NCBI RefSeq assembly: GCF_035918235.1 | Contig: NZ_CP109485.1 | Span: 8,525,001 to 8,589,000 of the forward strand | Source: Streptomyces sp. NBC_01445 | GTDB taxonomy: Bacteria; Actinomycetota; Actinomycetes; Streptomycetales; Streptomycetaceae | Reading direction: 5' to 3' | DNA: 64,000 bases | Part shown: positions 6,947-15,882 of the stretch, piece by piece | How the letters are laid out: each line of letters opens with the position of its first letter | Numbering within the stretch: the first letter of the stretch is position 1 | Notes under the pieces: model-generated | Database searches by the model: none | Seen by the model: the letters and a program-made list of their open reading frames with translations, nothing else | Told to the model about the DNA's origin: nothing | Translations under genes and position numbers: made by a program

Positions 6947-8904
6947 GCGCCGAGCATGACGACGTTCTGTGGCGGCCGACCAGGGCCGGGCACGAAGGCA
7001 GTGAACTGACCCGCTACCGAAGCGGGTTGAAGGACTACGACGGCGGGGCCGACTACCTGGACCTGTGGCGATGGTCGGTCGCGGATCCCGGCCGGTTCTG
7101 GGAGTCGGTCGCCGCGTTCGAGGACGTCCGCCTCGGCGGCGTCCCGGCCGGTCCGGTGGCTCCGACGGAGATGCCCGGGGGCGCCTGGTTCCCCGGGCGC
7201 ACCGTGAACTACGCCGAGCACGTCCTGCGCCGCTGTCCGGACGAGGCGATCGTCGTGGTGGACGACGACGGAGCCTCCCGTTCGCTGTCGCGGTCCGAGC
7301 TCCGGGGGCAGGTCGCCGCGGTCTCGGCCGCGCTGCGCCGCCTCGGAGTGGGACACGGCGACCGGGTGGCAGCCGTCCTGCCCAACCGTGCCGAGGCGGT
7401 CGTGGGGCTCCTCGCCTGCGCCGCCGTCGGGGCCGTGTGGTCGGTCTGCTCGCCGGAGTTCGGCGCGGACGGAGTGCTGTCCAGGTTCGCGCAGTTGGAG
7501 CCCAAGGTCCTGCTGCTGACGGACGGCTATCACTACGGCGGCCGCACGCACGAGCGCGCTGACGAGATGCTGGCCGTGGTCGAGCAACTCCCTTCGGTGG
7601 AGCACGTGTTCTGGGTCGACCACCTCCACCCAGGCAGCGTGCCGCCCGCGGACCGGCCCGTGTCCCTGTGGAGTGAGGTCGTCGATCGGGGAGGCGAGCC
7701 GGAGTTCGACCAGGTTCCTTTCGACCACCCGCTGTGGGCCCTGTTCTCCTCCGGCACCACCGGAGCGCCGAAAGGCATCGTGCACGGCCACGGCGGCGTT
7801 CTCCTGGAACACCTCAAGGTCCTGCGGCTCCACTCCGACCTGCGGGCGGGCGACCGTTATCTCAACATCGCCAGCACCAGCTGGGTGGTGTGGAACATGC
7901 TGGTCTCCGGACTCGCGGTCGGCGCGACGATCGTCCTCCTCGATGGCAACCCGGTCCGCCCTGACCTGGGACGGGTGTTCCGGGTCGTCGAGGAGCATGG
8001 CGTCGACACGCTCGGGCTCAGCGCCGGCTATCTGCACGCTTGCCTCAAGGCGGACCTGGCCCCGCAAGCGAGTTCCTTGCGGACGGTGCAGGTCACCGGA
8101 TCGCCCCTGTCCGACGACGGCTTCCGGTGGGTGTACGACCGGCTCGGCGCCGTGTGGCTCGCCTCCATGAGCGGCGGCACAGACGTGTGCTCGATCTTCG
8201 TCGGAGGCGCCCCTACCCTGCCCGTCAGGACTGGGCGCATCCAGGCCCCCGCCCTGGGAGTCGCCGTCGAGGCATGGGACGAGGCCGGCCGCCCCGTCGT
8301 AGGAGAACAGGGCGAGCTGGTCGTCACCCAGCCGATGCCGTCGATGCCCCTGAAGTTCTGGAACGACGTGGACGGCCGGCGCTATCAGGAGAGCTACTTC
8401 TCCACGTACGACGGGGTCTGGCGGCACGGGGACTTCATCGAATTCGACCCCGACGGCAGCAGCGTGATCCGTGGCCGCTCGGACTCCACCCTCAACCGGC
8501 AGGGGGTGCGAATGGGCCCCGCGGACATCTACCAGGTCGTCGAGGCGCTGCCGGAGGTCCGAGAGGCACTGGTCGTCGGCGCCGAACTGGGCCCGGACGC
8601 CTACTACATGCCGCTGTTCGTCGCCCTTCAGGACGGCGCCGACCAGGTGGGCGCGGCCCTGCGGATCAAGGAAGCGATCCGGGAGGGCCTGTCCCCACGC
8701 CACGTACCGGATGACGTGGTGGCGGTGCGCGGGATCCCCCACACCCGTACCGGAAAGAAGATCGAGGTGCCGGTCAAGCGTCTGCTCCAGGGCGCCGCAC
8801 TGCGGGACGTGGTCGATTCGGGCGCGGTCGACGATCCCGAACTGCTTTTGGAATACGAGGAGTTCGCCCGCACCCACAGAAAATCCCGAGGAATCACATC
8901 ATGA
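6943..8904 (+). CDS. Acetoacetyl-CoA synthetase (acetoacetate--CoA ligase)
   Basis: This 653-residue adenylate-forming enzyme has the N-terminal ACAS-type lid ('DYLDLWRWSVADPGRFWESV'), the AMP-binding P-loop 'SSGTTGAPKGIVHG' around residue 270, 'NIASTSWVVWNML' and a 'GRSDSTLNRQGVRMG' hinge. The C-terminal catalytic lysine is in 'RTGKKIEVPVK'. Length and the 'LWALFSSGTTG' context fit acetoacetate-CoA ligases rather than acetyl-CoA synthetases. It would convert free acetoacetate and ATP to acetoacetyl-CoA, which the thiolase at the window start could split. Two neighbouring FAH-family hydrolases are plausible acetoacetate sources. It overlaps both flanking genes by four bases. Confidence 0.88.
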   Translation: MSAEHDDVLWRPTRAGHEGSELTRYRSGLKDYDGGADYLDLWRWSVADPGRFWESVAAFEDVRLGGVPAGPVAPTEMPGGAWFPGRTVNYAEHVLRRCPDEAIVVVDDDGASRSLSRSELRGQVAAVSAALRRLGVGHGDRVAAVLPNRAEAVVGLLACAAVGAVWSVCSPEFGADGVLSRFAQLEPKVLLLTDGYHYGGRTHERADEMLAVVEQLPSVEHVFWVDHLHPGSVPPADRPVSLWSEVVDRGGEPEFDQVPFDHPLWALFSSGTTGAPKGIVHGHGGVLLEHLKVLRLHSDLRAGDRYLNIASTSWVVWNMLVSGLAVGATIVLLDGNPVRPDLGRVFRVVEEHGVDTLGLSAGYLHACLKADLAPQASSLRTVQVTGSPLSDDGFRWVYDRLGAVWLASMSGGTDVCSIFVGGAPTLPVRTGRIQAPALGVAVEAWDEAGRPVVGEQGELVVTQPMPSMPLKFWNDVDGRRYQESYFSTYDGVWRHGDFIEFDPDGSSVIRGRSDSTLNRQGVRMGPADIYQVVEALPEVREALVVGAELGPDAYYMPLFVALQDGADQVGAALRIKEAIREGLSPRHVPDDVVAVRGIPHTRTGKKIEVPVKRLLQGAALRDVVDSGAVDDPELLLEYEEFARTHRKSRGITS

Positions 8905-9854
8905 GCCGAACCTCTTTCGCGCTGGGGACCTTCAGCGCCGGACCGTCGCAGCCGTTCCCGGGCATCGTCGTGGCCGGCAGGGTGTACGACACCCGGGCCG
9001 CCGTGTCCACGGCGGTTTCGACGTCGCAGTTGCTCGCCGACTGGGAGACCTGCCTGGAGAAGTTGCAGAGTCTGGCCGATGCGCCCGTCGGCGAGGGGCG
9101 GCCGGTCGGCGAGCTGACCGTGCTCGCCCCGGTCCAGCCGCCGGGCCAGATCCTCGCCGCCGGCGCCAACTACCGCGAGCACGTCATCGAGATCACCGTG
9201 GCCCACCGCCTGGGGAAGGCGGACGCCACCGAGGAGGAACTGCGCGAGCAGGCGGCCCGCGAGATGGACGAACGTGCCGCTCACGGTGAACCGTACGTGT
9301 GGGTCGGCGTCCCGTCCGCGATCAGTGGCGCGTACGACGACGTCATCCTGCCGAGCCTCGGCGAGAACCATGACTGGGAACTCGAACTGGGTGTCATCAT
9401 CGGCCGCGAGGCCCGCGAGGTCGGACGGGAGGAAGCCCTCGGCCACGTCGCGGGCTACACCATCTGCAACGACCTGACGACGCGCAGCCTCGTGCCCCGA
9501 CCCGAGATTCCGATGATGGGCACGGACTGGATGCGGGCCAAGAACCAGCCCGGCTTCTACCCCACAGGCCCCTATCTCGTCCCTGCCCGTTTCGTACCCG
9601 ACCCGCAGAACCTCGACATCACCCTGCGGCTCAACGGCGAGCTCATGCAGAAGGGCAACACCAGCGACATGATCTTCGGGGTCGCGGCCCTCATCTCGTA
9701 CATTTCCCACCGCGTCGTGCTGCGACCGGGCGACATGGTCATCACCGGATCGCCGCAGGGCAACGGTTCGCATTACGGGCGGTTCCTGCGCGCGGGCGAC
9801 GTGATGGAGAGCGAGATCACCGGGCTCGGCACACAGCGCACCGTGTGCTGGTAG
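8901..9854 (+). CDS. Fumarylacetoacetate hydrolase family protein
   Basis: This 317-residue FAH-family enzyme overlaps the ligase gene by ATGA. The catalytic domain covers roughly residues 80-310, with 'ILAAGANYREH' at its start, metal ligands in 'DWELELGVIIG' and 'NDLTTRSLV', and 'GDMVITGSPQGNG' near the C terminus. It is only distantly similar to the FAH gene at 5308 (different lid and spacing), so the two probably act on different intermediates. Cotranscription with acetoacetyl-CoA synthetase suggests it releases acetoacetate or a related ketoacid. The last gene of its operon, it faces the MarR gene tail to tail. Confidence 0.87.
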   Translation: MSRTSFALGTFSAGPSQPFPGIVVAGRVYDTRAAVSTAVSTSQLLADWETCLEKLQSLADAPVGEGRPVGELTVLAPVQPPGQILAAGANYREHVIEITVAHRLGKADATEEELREQAAREMDERAAHGEPYVWVGVPSAISGAYDDVILPSLGENHDWELELGVIIGREAREVGREEALGHVAGYTICNDLTTRSLVPRPEIPMMGTDWMRAKNQPGFYPTGPYLVPARFVPDPQNLDITLRLNGELMQKGNTSDMIFGVAALISYISHRVVLRPGDMVITGSPQGNGSHYGRFLRAGDVMESEITGLGTQRTVCW

Positions 9855-9895
9855 CGGCCGTCATGACCGATGCGGCCGGTGGTGGGACCCGGCAC

Positions 9896-10435
9896 CTACG
9901 ATCGCTGTTTGACTTCGAACTGGAGCGAGTGGGCGGTGAGCTTCTCCAACAGGGCGATCAGTGTGTGCTGTTCGTCCTCGCTGAGAGCTCCCACCCACTC
10001 CTGTTCGCGTTCGTTGTGCGCCTGGTACGCCGTGGTGATGGCCTCACGGCCGGCCTCGGTGAGGCTGAGGAGCACCGCGCGCCCGTCGTACGGTGCGCGC
10101 TCCTTGGTCACCAGACCGTCGCGCTCCAGTGTCGCGATGAGCGCCGAGACGGCCGCCCGGCTCATGCCGGACAGCTCGGCGACCTTCTTCGCCTCGACAG
10201 GTCCCGCCAGCCAGATCGCGAACACCACCCGGAAACCTGCCCAGGACCAGCCGCGGGGACGGTGGACGGTGGATTCGAGGTCGTAGACCAGCATGCTCGC
10301 GGCCCGCGTGAAGGTCAGCACGAGCCGCATCGCCAGCGGATCCACGGCGGGCAACTCGCGGTGTGTGCGGCTGACCGCGTGGTCGATGAACGACCAGAAA
10401 TGCAACTTATCGGCGTCCGGGTTCTCGTGGCTCAC
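9896..10435 (-). CDS. MarR-family transcriptional regulator
   Basis: This 179-residue protein starts at a GTG. The winged helix spans about residues 60-130: 'VEAKKVAELSGMSRAAVSALIATLERDGLV' is the recognition helix and 'TKERAPYDGRAVLLSLTEAGRE' the wing. It has a longer N terminus than minimal MarR proteins, like HpaR/HpcR-type regulators of aromatic catabolism. It is divergent from the aldehyde dehydrogenase gene at 10548 and probably controls it. The perfect 18-bp palindrome before hpaC (15865-15882) is a possible second target of a MarR dimer, but that link is inference. Confidence 0.9.
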   Translation of the reverse strand: MSHENPDADKLHFWSFIDHAVSRTHRELPAVDPLAMRLVLTFTRAASMLVYDLESTVHRPRGWSWAGFRVVFAIWLAGPVEAKKVAELSGMSRAAVSALIATLERDGLVTKERAPYDGRAVLLSLTEAGREAITTAYQAHNEREQEWVGALSEDEQHTLIALLEKLTAHSLQFEVKQRS

Positions 10436-10547
10436 CCCAGGAGTCTAGGCGGCGCGGCCTTCCGGCCCTCGCCCGCCCGGCACGTCCCCAGGACGGCCCG
10501 GCGCCGATGCCCACCCCCCAATTCCCGCCTGTGAAAGAGGCAGTTCC

Positions 10548-12032
10548 ATGAGTACGACCATTGCTCCCGAAGACCTCCTCACTGAGGGGTCACTGCTGCG
10601 CCAGTCCGCCTACGTCGACGGAGGCTGGGTCGACCACGGTGAGTCCGGGCGATTCGCCGTCACCAACCCCGCCACGGGCGAGACGCTCGCGGATCTGCCG
10701 GCCATGAACCGTGCCCAGGTGGCCGAGACGATAGCCGCCGCCGACCGCGCGCTGCCGGACTGGCGGGCCCGGTCGGGCAAGCAGCGTGCCCAGATCCTGC
10801 GCCGTTGGTTCGACCTCGTGACGGAGCACACGGAGGACCTGGCCCGCCTCATCACCCTGGAGGAGGGCAAGCCTCTGAGTGAAGCACGCGGTGAGGTGGC
10901 CTACGCGGCCTCGTTCATCGAGTGGTTCGCCGAGGAGGCCAAGCGCGTACGCGGCGACGTCTTCCCCGCGCCCGACCCGTCACGCCGTGTCGTCGTACTG
11001 AAGGAACCGGTCGGTGTGTGCGTCGCCATCACGCCGTGGAACTTCCCGGCGGCCATGATCACGCGCAAGGCCGCACCGGCCCTGGCCGCCGGATGCACGA
11101 TGGTGGTCAAGCCGGCTGCGGAGACACCGCTGACCGCGCTGGCGCTGGCCGAACTCGCCGAACGCGCAGGGGTCCCGGCGGGCGTCCTCAACATCGTCCT
11201 GGGCGACGCCCGGGAGATCGGCCCCGAACTGACCGGCAACCCGACAGTCCGCAAGGTCAGTTTCACCGGCTCGACCGAGGTGGGCAGGATCCTCCTGGCC
11301 CAGTGCGCCGAGACGGTGAAGAAGGCCTCGATGGAACTGGGTGGCAACGCGCCCGTCCTCGTCTTCGACGACGCCGACCTGGAGGCGGCCGTGGAAGGCG
11401 TCCTGGCGAGCAAGTACCGCAACACCGGCCAGGCGTGCATCAGCGCGAACCGGGTGTACGTCCAGGCCGGCATCTACGACCGCTTCGCGGACGAACTCGC
11501 CCGGCGCGTGGCCCGGTTGACCGTCGGGGACGGCTTCGACCCCGCGGTGGAGCAGGGGCCGCTCATCGATGCCGCCGCTGTCGACAAGGTCCAGGACCAC
11601 ATCACGGACGCCACCCGTCACGGTGCGCGTGTCCTGTGTGGTGGGACGAGCCACGACCGCGGGGGATTCTTCTTCCAGCCGACGGTCCTCGCGGATGTCA
11701 CCGCCGACATGAAGATCACGCGGGAGGAGACGTTCGGACCGGTCACGCCGCTCATCCGGTTCGAGGACGAGGCGGAGGCGGTCCGCAGGGCGAACGACAC
11801 CGAGTACGGGCTCGCCGCCTACCTCTACAGCCGTGACGCGGAGCGGATCTGGCGAGTGTCCGCCGCTCTCGAGGCCGGCATGGTCGGCATCAACTCAGGG
11901 CTGATCTCCAACGAGGTCGCCCCCTTCGGCGGCGTCAAGCAGTCCGGCCTCGGGCGCGAGGGCTCGGTCCACGGCATCGACGAGTACCTGGAGATGAAGT
12001 ACCTCTCCTGGGAAGGCGCCGGCGCCCGGTAG
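10548..12032 (+). CDS. gabD: NAD(P)+-dependent succinate-semialdehyde dehydrogenase type ALDH
   Basis: This 494-residue aldehyde dehydrogenase carries the family signatures 'TPWNFPAAMITRKAAPALAA', catalytic Glu in 'MELGGNAP' and catalytic Cys in 'NTGQACISANRVYV'. The 'GVKQSGLGREGSVHG' and 'EYLEMKYL' C terminus is the GabD/SSADH pattern. It would oxidise succinic semialdehyde or a similar short acid aldehyde to the diacid. It is divergent from the MarR gene and shares its transcript with the DapA-like gene 60 bases downstream, which could supply the semialdehyde by aldol cleavage. Confidence 0.88.
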   Translation: MSTTIAPEDLLTEGSLLRQSAYVDGGWVDHGESGRFAVTNPATGETLADLPAMNRAQVAETIAAADRALPDWRARSGKQRAQILRRWFDLVTEHTEDLARLITLEEGKPLSEARGEVAYAASFIEWFAEEAKRVRGDVFPAPDPSRRVVVLKEPVGVCVAITPWNFPAAMITRKAAPALAAGCTMVVKPAAETPLTALALAELAERAGVPAGVLNIVLGDAREIGPELTGNPTVRKVSFTGSTEVGRILLAQCAETVKKASMELGGNAPVLVFDDADLEAAVEGVLASKYRNTGQACISANRVYVQAGIYDRFADELARRVARLTVGDGFDPAVEQGPLIDAAAVDKVQDHITDATRHGARVLCGGTSHDRGGFFFQPTVLADVTADMKITREETFGPVTPLIRFEDEAEAVRRANDTEYGLAAYLYSRDAERIWRVSAALEAGMVGINSGLISNEVAPFGGVKQSGLGREGSVHGIDEYLEMKYLSWEGAGAR

Positions 12033-12095
12033 ACCCCACGGTCACCACCCGTACAAGAGCACCTGTACAAAAGCACCCGCACGAAAGGAACCAGC

Positions 12096-13115
12096 ATGCC
12101 CGCATACACGCGCGCCGAGGCCCGTGATTGGGCCCGCGAGAAGCTCGTCGGCGCTGTCAACTGCACCATCCCCTCGTTCACCGGCGACCTGCGCGGCATC
12201 AACGAACGAGGTATCCGCCACGACATCCGCCTCGCCAAGGAGCACGGCTTCATCGGCACCCTGGGCATATCCGAGATCAGCATCGGACTTGACGAGTACC
12301 TGGAGTTCCTCCGCATTGCGAAGGACGAGGCCGGCGACGGCTTCTACGTCGTCCACCACGCGAGCTGGAACAACCTGGAGCAGAACCTGGAAGCCGTGCG
12401 CGGTGCCGAGGCCGCGGGCGCGGACCTCGTGCTGCTGGCGTACCCGCCCAACTTCTACCCCGAGTCCGAGCAGGACATCTACGACTACACGAAGGCCGTC
12501 TGCGACGCCACGAACCTCGGGATCATCCTGTTCCCGATGACGATCTGGAACTTCGGCGCCCGCATCCACCCCTCGGACCTCCCGACGAGCCTGACCCGCC
12601 GACTGATCGACGACATTCCCAACATCGCAGTCATCAAGGCCGAGGGCGGATACCCGAACATCCAGAGCGCCGTGGAGTGCAACCGGCTCTTCGGCGACGA
12701 GGTGGTCATCTCGGTGCCGATCGAGGGCGATCTGATCCCGCTGTCGCAGGTGATGCCCATCCAGCTGTCGGCCACCAGCGATCACGAGTACTTCGGTCCG
12801 ATGATCCCGCGGGTGATGCAGCTGCTCCGTGACGGCAAGCACGACGAGGCGACCGCCATCTACTGGCAGTTGCACGCGGCCCGTAAGACGAAGGCCGGAC
12901 TGTTCGGCACCCTGCACGGGGGATCCGTTCTCAACCGTCAGGCCTGGAAGTTCCAGGGGTGGCTCCAGGGCTACAACGGCGGCCCGCTCCGTCAGCCGAC
13001 GATGCGCCTGCAGGACAGCCAGATGGCGGCTCTGCGCAAGGGGTTGGTGGACTCCGGCTTCGAGCCGAGCATGGACCCGTTCCGCGAGTTCTTCATTGGA
13101 CGTAACCCTGTGTGA
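12096..13115 (+). CDS. DapA-superfamily (dihydrodipicolinate synthase-like) lyase
   Basis: This 339-residue TIM-barrel protein belongs to the NAL/DapA class I aldolase superfamily. The Schiff-base lysine is in 'IAVIKAEGG' near residue 180. The usual GTTGE phosphate/carboxylate motif is replaced by 'GTLGISEIS', and the Tyr position lies in 'LLAYPPNFYP', so it is not a lysine-biosynthesis enzyme. Relatives include hydratase-aldolases acting on aromatic or dioate intermediates. Cotranscription with the semialdehyde dehydrogenase suggests it makes a semialdehyde plus pyruvate, but substrate is unknown. A strong hairpin follows. Confidence 0.8.
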   Translation: MPAYTRAEARDWAREKLVGAVNCTIPSFTGDLRGINERGIRHDIRLAKEHGFIGTLGISEISIGLDEYLEFLRIAKDEAGDGFYVVHHASWNNLEQNLEAVRGAEAAGADLVLLAYPPNFYPESEQDIYDYTKAVCDATNLGIILFPMTIWNFGARIHPSDLPTSLTRRLIDDIPNIAVIKAEGGYPNIQSAVECNRLFGDEVVISVPIEGDLIPLSQVMPIQLSATSDHEYFGPMIPRVMQLLRDGKHDEATAIYWQLHAARKTKAGLFGTLHGGSVLNRQAWKFQGWLQGYNGGPLRQPTMRLQDSQMAALRKGLVDSGFEPSMDPFREFFIGRNPV

Positions 13116-13131
13116 CGCGCCGGCCTGAGTA

Positions 13132-13188
13132 AGCCCTCGGGGGCGCCTCCACCGTCTGATGAAGGCGGTGGAGGCGCCCCCGAGGGCT
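13132..13188. terminator. Strong bidirectional terminator hairpin
   Basis: A perfect 23-bp stem (13132-13154 with 13166-13188) encloses an 11-base loop. It lies between the convergent DapA-like and cyclodeaminase genes, 16 bases after one stop and 15 after the other. Confidence 0.9.
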
Positions 13189-13203
13189 GTTCGGTCTGTT
13201 GGC

Positions 13204-14190
13204 TCAGGCCTCGTGGAAGGCGCGGCTGATGCTCGCGTCCAGGGGCACACCGACGCCTCGCTTCTCAGCGACCCGGGCACACAGGGCCGCCACCGTGAGG
13301 TCCTGCAGGGCCGCTCCGACCGACTTGTAGAGCACGATGCCGTCGGCTGTGGCTCGGTCCGGGGCGCGGCCGGAGACGACATCGGCCAGGGTCACGAGCT
13401 TGTCGGTGAACTCGATGCCCGTTTCGCGCGCGGCGATGAAGTCACCGGTCTCGTCGGCGACTTCGCGGACCTGGTCGCACACCACGACGTCCGCGCGGTC
13501 GATGGCGGCCGGGTCGAGTTCGCGCTGCTCGGGCAGCGTCGAGCCGATGGAGACGACCGTCGTGCCGGCCTTGAGCCACGAGCCCCGGAGCGTAGGTGTC
13601 TCGTCCCGCGAACGGGCGGCACACACCACCAGATCCGCGCTCTCGACAGCCTCCTCAGGGGACTCGGCAGGAGTCACATCGACCGACAGGTCGGCGAAGG
13701 AGTCGGCGAACCGGGCCCGGCTCTTCGGGCTCGGGCTGAAGACACGTACGGAGGTGAGATCCATCGTGGTCGCCAGGGCGCGGAGGTGGTTCGTCGCCTC
13801 GAAACCCGATCCGATGACCGCGACCGACAGCGGCCGTCGCGGTGCCAGACAACGGACCGCGAGGGCGGAGGTCGCCGCCGTGCGGAACCCCGTGATCGAC
13901 CGCCCGTCGAGCAGGGCGACGAGTTCCGTGGTCTCCAGGTCGAACAGCGCGACGAGGTAGGCGCCACGGCGATGGCCGTTCGACACAGCGATGAGCTTGG
14001 CCCCCATCACACCGCTGCCCGGCAGTATCCCGCTCAGGGTGCGCATCCACTCCTGCTCGCCGCGGGCCATCGTCCGAGGCGGGAAGTGCCCCTCGGACGT
14101 CGGTGCCGCATAAGCCTCGTGCAGCGCGTCGATGGCGGACTCCCAGTCGAGCAGGGAACGGACGTCGTGGTCGGAGAGAAATACAGCCAT
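13204..14190 (-). CDS. Ornithine cyclodeaminase / mu-crystallin family protein
   Basis: The product has 328 residues; the ATG at 14190 is chosen because the N terminus then aligns with the family ('FLSDHDVRSLLDWESAIDAL'), while the in-frame extension to 14268 overlaps the permease gene. The Rossmann motif 'VAVIGSGFEATNHLRALA' sits near residue 125, and 'TRGxxTAA'-like 'ITGFRTAATSALA' precedes it. Family members reduce ketimines/imines or deaminate ornithine with NAD(P)H. Here, next to a dicarboxylate-type permease and an hpa cluster, an amino-acid role is not supported by context, and substrate is open. Confidence 0.85.
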   Translation of the reverse strand: MAVFLSDHDVRSLLDWESAIDALHEAYAAPTSEGHFPPRTMARGEQEWMRTLSGILPGSGVMGAKLIAVSNGHRRGAYLVALFDLETTELVALLDGRSITGFRTAATSALAVRCLAPRRPLSVAVIGSGFEATNHLRALATTMDLTSVRVFSPSPKSRARFADSFADLSVDVTPAESPEEAVESADLVVCAARSRDETPTLRGSWLKAGTTVVSIGSTLPEQRELDPAAIDRADVVVCDQVREVADETGDFIAARETGIEFTDKLVTLADVVSGRAPDRATADGIVLYKSVGAALQDLTVAALCARVAEKRGVGVPLDASISRAFHEA

Positions 14191-14255
14191 GAAGATGCCC
14201 TTTGCAGGTTGCGGGTGGTTCGGTCGCCGAGGCGAGCCGACCCGTACAGGCCGGC

Positions 14256-15596
14256 TCACCCCAGCCACATGGGAAGAAGGACGAAGAGGAGCAGTGGCAC
14301 GGCGCTGCCCACCACGACCATGGCCGCTCCCCAGGCCATTAGTCGCCGGAACAGCGGTCGCCGCTGGTGCTCCTCGACGTTCGCCAGGAGCACCGCTCCC
14401 TGGAGTGAGAGCGGGCTGCTGTCGACGACGCTGGAGGAGATCGCGACCCCCGACAGGGCGCCAGCGGCGGGTACGGACGCGTGCGCGCCCAATACGGCTC
14501 CCAGTACTGGGACGAGAGCCCCGACGACGGCTCCGGTGGCGGAGAACAGCGAGGTCAGTGCGGCGACGAAGGCGATCAGCAGAACTGCCAGGACGGGGGA
14601 TCCCGCACCGAGCAGCGCATCGGACAGCAGCCGCATTCCGCCGACCTTGGTGACCAGTCCGATGTAGGTCATGACGCCGCTGAGCATGAGCATGGTGGAC
14701 CAGGACATGCTGGCGACGGCGTGAGTGTCCTGCTTCGGAGCCATGGCCGTGAGCAGCAGTCCGACCGCGAATGCGCTGAGGCCTACGTTGAACTGGAAGC
14801 CGACCCCCAGGACGACCAGTGCGGCGATGCCGGCGAGCGTGGCCAAGTGCTGGGGGCGGAGCGTTGCCGGGGCGGACACTGTCGTGCTTTCCTGCGTGGC
14901 CAGGACTGTGCCCAGTGTCGAGGGTGAGCCGTGCCCTTCCATCGGCTCCTTTGCCCGGGCCGGACCGATCCGGATGGACTCACTGCCGCGGCGCATCAGC
15001 CCCACGCCGCCGAGCAGGAGGTAAGCGGTCAGCGCGAGCGTGATGTTGAAGAGCAGGGAGCTGACGAAGACCGTCCCCGAGGAGTCGGGGAGCTTCGCCG
15101 TGGCAGCCGCCCCGTTGACGAGCGCACCGATCGGGCTGAGGGGCGACATGGATCCGGCATGGCTCCCGTGAATGACCATGATGCCCATCAGCAAGGGACT
15201 GATCTTGGCCTGCTGGGCGACCCCCAGTGCGACCGGGATGAGCACGGCGGTCGCCGCCGCGGGGCCGGCACCCATGGCGCTGAAGACGATCGCGAGTGCG
15301 TGGAAGATCCAGGGGATGACCGCGACACGGCCGCGCACGAGCCGCACGGCCGCCTCGGTGATCACCGCCATGGTCCCGTTCTGCCGGGCCACGGAGAACA
15401 TGTAGGTGATTCCTGCCAGCAGGACAAAGATGTCGGCAGGGAACAGTGCGAAGAGGCCTTCGGCAGGGATGCCGGCGATGAGAATGCCGACGACGAAGGT
15501 CGCCGCGAACGACACCACGCCGATGCTGATCGGCCACACGGTCCCGATGATGAATATGGCGGGCAGCACGAGCAGGGAGACGCCGGCGACGGACAT
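14256..15596 (-). CDS. SLC13/MatC-like carboxylate permease
   Basis: This 446-residue polytopic membrane protein starts at the ATG at 15596; the longer frame upstream has no membrane segments and crosses the promoter region. The N-terminal domain matches dicarboxylate carrier MatC-type permeases: 'IIGTVWPISIGVVSFAATFV' and 'FPADIFVLLAGITYMFSVA'. About eleven hydrophobic segments are visible, with a charged loop near residues 215-250, and the 'SPLSPIGALVNG' and 'DSSPLSLQGAVLL' hairpin-type repeats expected for this ion-transporter class. It probably imports a carboxylate such as 4-hydroxyphenylacetate or a dicarboxylic acid. The 3' end lies 65 bases before the cyclodeaminase start, so they may be cotranscribed. 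Confidence 0.85.
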   Translation of the reverse strand: MSVAGVSLLVLPAIFIIGTVWPISIGVVSFAATFVVGILIAGIPAEGLFALFPADIFVLLAGITYMFSVARQNGTMAVITEAAVRLVRGRVAVIPWIFHALAIVFSAMGAGPAAATAVLIPVALGVAQQAKISPLLMGIMVIHGSHAGSMSPLSPIGALVNGAAATAKLPDSSGTVFVSSLLFNITLALTAYLLLGGVGLMRRGSESIRIGPARAKEPMEGHGSPSTLGTVLATQESTTVSAPATLRPQHLATLAGIAALVVLGVGFQFNVGLSAFAVGLLLTAMAPKQDTHAVASMSWSTMLMLSGVMTYIGLVTKVGGMRLLSDALLGAGSPVLAVLLIAFVAALTSLFSATGAVVGALVPVLGAVLGAHASVPAAGALSGVAISSSVVDSSPLSLQGAVLLANVEEHQRRPLFRRLMAWGAAMVVVGSAVPLLLFVLLPMWLG

Positions 15597-15741
15597 GGGG
15601 CCTCGTGCTCCTCGCTCTTCGGCTGGACGCGCCCGACGGAGACACCGGTGGCGCGGTGGGGCTCGCACAACGTCCCGACGTGCGAGCCCATGGCACAGCG
15701 CAGGTGCCGGACGGTGTGCACTTCCTGCAATAAACCAGATT

Positions 15742-15761
15742 CGAAACGGTACGTCTAGTAT
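15742..15761 (+). promoter_or_regulatory. Putative TetR operator, copy 4, overlapping -10-like box
   Basis: CGAAACG-GTA-CGTCTAG followed by TAT. The 17-base core differs from the minus-strand copy at 627-643 by one base, and both end in a -10-like hexamer (TAGTAT here, TAGGAT there) at a similar distance (about 240-260 bases) from the next start codon. It would block initiation toward hpaC. Confidence 0.55.
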
Positions 15762-15864
15762 CAGGAGGCGGCTCATTCTGTGCTGCGGGCGATCGCTGCC
15801 GCATCGTCGGAGAGTCTTCGCCGCAGGGCTTCACAGGGGTCGCGAGGGCGAGTACCGTCCCAAT

Positions 15865-15882
15865 TAATCAAAGCTTTGATTA
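15865..15882. promoter_or_regulatory. Perfect 18-bp palindrome, likely MarR-type operator
   Basis: TAATCAAAGCTTTGATTA is a perfect, spacer-free palindrome and strikingly AT-rich in this GC-rich DNA. It lies 115 bases before hpaC. Size and symmetry fit a MarR-type dimer such as HpaR-like repressors; the MarR protein encoded at 9896 is the nearest candidate. No second copy was found in the window. Confidence 0.6.

Noticed and set aside
13204..14653. Plus-strand open frames opposite the cyclodeaminase and permease genes
   Set aside because: Compositional shadows of high-GC coding DNA; no domains.
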